A stretch of 6,714 bases of DNA, from NCBI GenBank assembly GCA_009704155.1, contig WLES01000047.1, forward strand, positions 1 to 6,714, read 5' to 3'. The notes under the pieces were generated by a model. It ran no database searches. It saw only the letters and a program-made list of their open reading frames with translations, and was not told where the DNA came from. Both the position numbers and the translations under genes were made by a program. Positions 6,394 to 6,714 of the stretch are shown piece after piece (position 1 is the first letter of the stretch; each line of letters opens with the position of its first letter). The stretch comes from Actinomycetota bacterium. GTDB taxonomy: Bacteria; Actinomycetota; Actinomycetes; Actinomycetales; Microbacteriaceae.

Positions 6394-6714
6394 ATGGTGA
6401 AATGGCTCGTCGCAGGAGTGCTAGTTCTCGCACTAAGCGGCTGTGCCAGTCCGACAACCCCCGCCGAAACTGTCGATGAATTGCGTGCGCGGTTTGTCGC
6501 CGCCGGCGGAGAGTGCGCCGAAGCAACGCCGTTTGACCTTGAACCAGCGACCGAATCACTGCAATGTTCAAGTGGAGCGATGCTGCACACGGTGGCGTCA
6601 GCCGCTGACCGATCGGCGATTGTTGACTACTACCTTGAATCCGATTCAGTCCGCGATCGAACTCACATCATGCTCGGTGCTGAGCGGTGGATCATCGTCG
6701 ATGAAATTGCAACA
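6394..6714 (+). CDS. Small secreted lipoprotein, function unknown (3' end outside window)
   Basis: The frame stays open for 107 codons from the ATG at 6394 to the window edge. The N-terminus is a lipoprotein signal peptide: MVKW, a hydrophobic stretch (VAGVLVLAL), then the lipobox LSGC with the lipidated cysteine at C17. The product should be exported and anchored to the outer face of the membrane. The mature part is acidic and begins with a Ser/Thr/Pro-rich linker, then a predicted helix (ETVDELRARFVAAG). Two further cysteines (C41, C58) could form a disulphide, and a short domain ends in RWIIVDE at the edge. I do not recognise a named family. A small alpha/beta domain with one disulphide, as in many small exported actinobacterial proteins, is my guess. 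It is divergent from tdk with 22 bases between starts. No stop is seen, so the total length is unknown. The lipoprotein call is firm; any function would be speculation. Confidence 0.85.
   Translation, partial: MVKWLVAGVLVLALSGCASPTTPAETVDELRARFVAAGGECAEATPFDLEPATESLQCSSGAMLHTVASAADRSAIVDYYLESDSVRDRTHIMLGAERWIIVDEIAT

Noticed and set aside
6372..6590. 73-residue N-terminal extension of tdk
   Set aside because: It is the antisense of the lipoprotein gene. The family N-terminus begins exactly at the ATG at 6371.
1..6714. A novel defence, mobile or biosynthetic system
   Set aside because: Every gene but one belongs to a familiar housekeeping or transport family with intact motifs. There are no direct-repeat arrays, integrase or transposase genes, tRNA attachment sites or abrupt composition changes.

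Overview
The window looks like ordinary, very compact chromosome from a high-GC Gram-positive bacterium (Actinobacteria). A small-genome member of Microbacteriaceae or a relative is my best guess. The basis is GC-leaning codon use rich in TCG, CGA, GTC and CTC, the ribBA-ribH order, a three-gene ABC-2 export operon, a lipobox lipoprotein, and apparently leaderless promoters. The lineage is inferred from style and protein resemblance only. I see no mobile element, CRISPR array, RNA gene or clearly foreign DNA, and no gene-free stretch longer than 22 bases.

Layout, left to right. (1) On the + strand is the 3' part of ribBA (window edge to 908), followed without a gap by ribH (909-1379). These are the end of a riboflavin biosynthesis operon. 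(2) On the - strand, read right to left, is a three-gene operon: an ABC ATPase of the NodI/DrrA type (2985-3917), an ABC-2 permease (2179-2988) and a second ABC-2 permease (1376-2182). Both junctions are ATGA stop/start overlaps. (3) On the + strand is a single-chain ABC half-exporter with fused membrane and ATPase domains (3931-5709), divergent from the operon across only 13 bases. (4) On the - strand is thymidine kinase, tdk (5706-6371). (5) On the + strand is the start of a small lipoprotein gene (from 6394), running off the right edge and divergent from tdk across 22 bases.

How the parts work together. RibBA and RibH make the two precursors that meet in lumazine, the last intermediate but one before riboflavin. 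The two divergent ABC systems are both predicted exporters or efflux pumps and appear to share a promoter region, but their substrates cannot be read from sequence. Tdk salvages thymidine and is functionally unrelated to its neighbours. The lipoprotein function is unknown.

The most interesting signal is in the packing, not in a new gene family. Both convergent gene pairs end in the same 4-base stop-on-stop overlap (TTAG, read as CTAA on the other strand). Both divergent pairs have -10-like TAnnnT hexamers on opposite strands that overlap each other. Three of the four divergent genes have that hexamer exactly 6 bases before their ATG and no usable Shine-Dalgarno, which points to leaderless transcripts from back-to-back promoters. 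I do not see evidence for a previously undescribed biological system.
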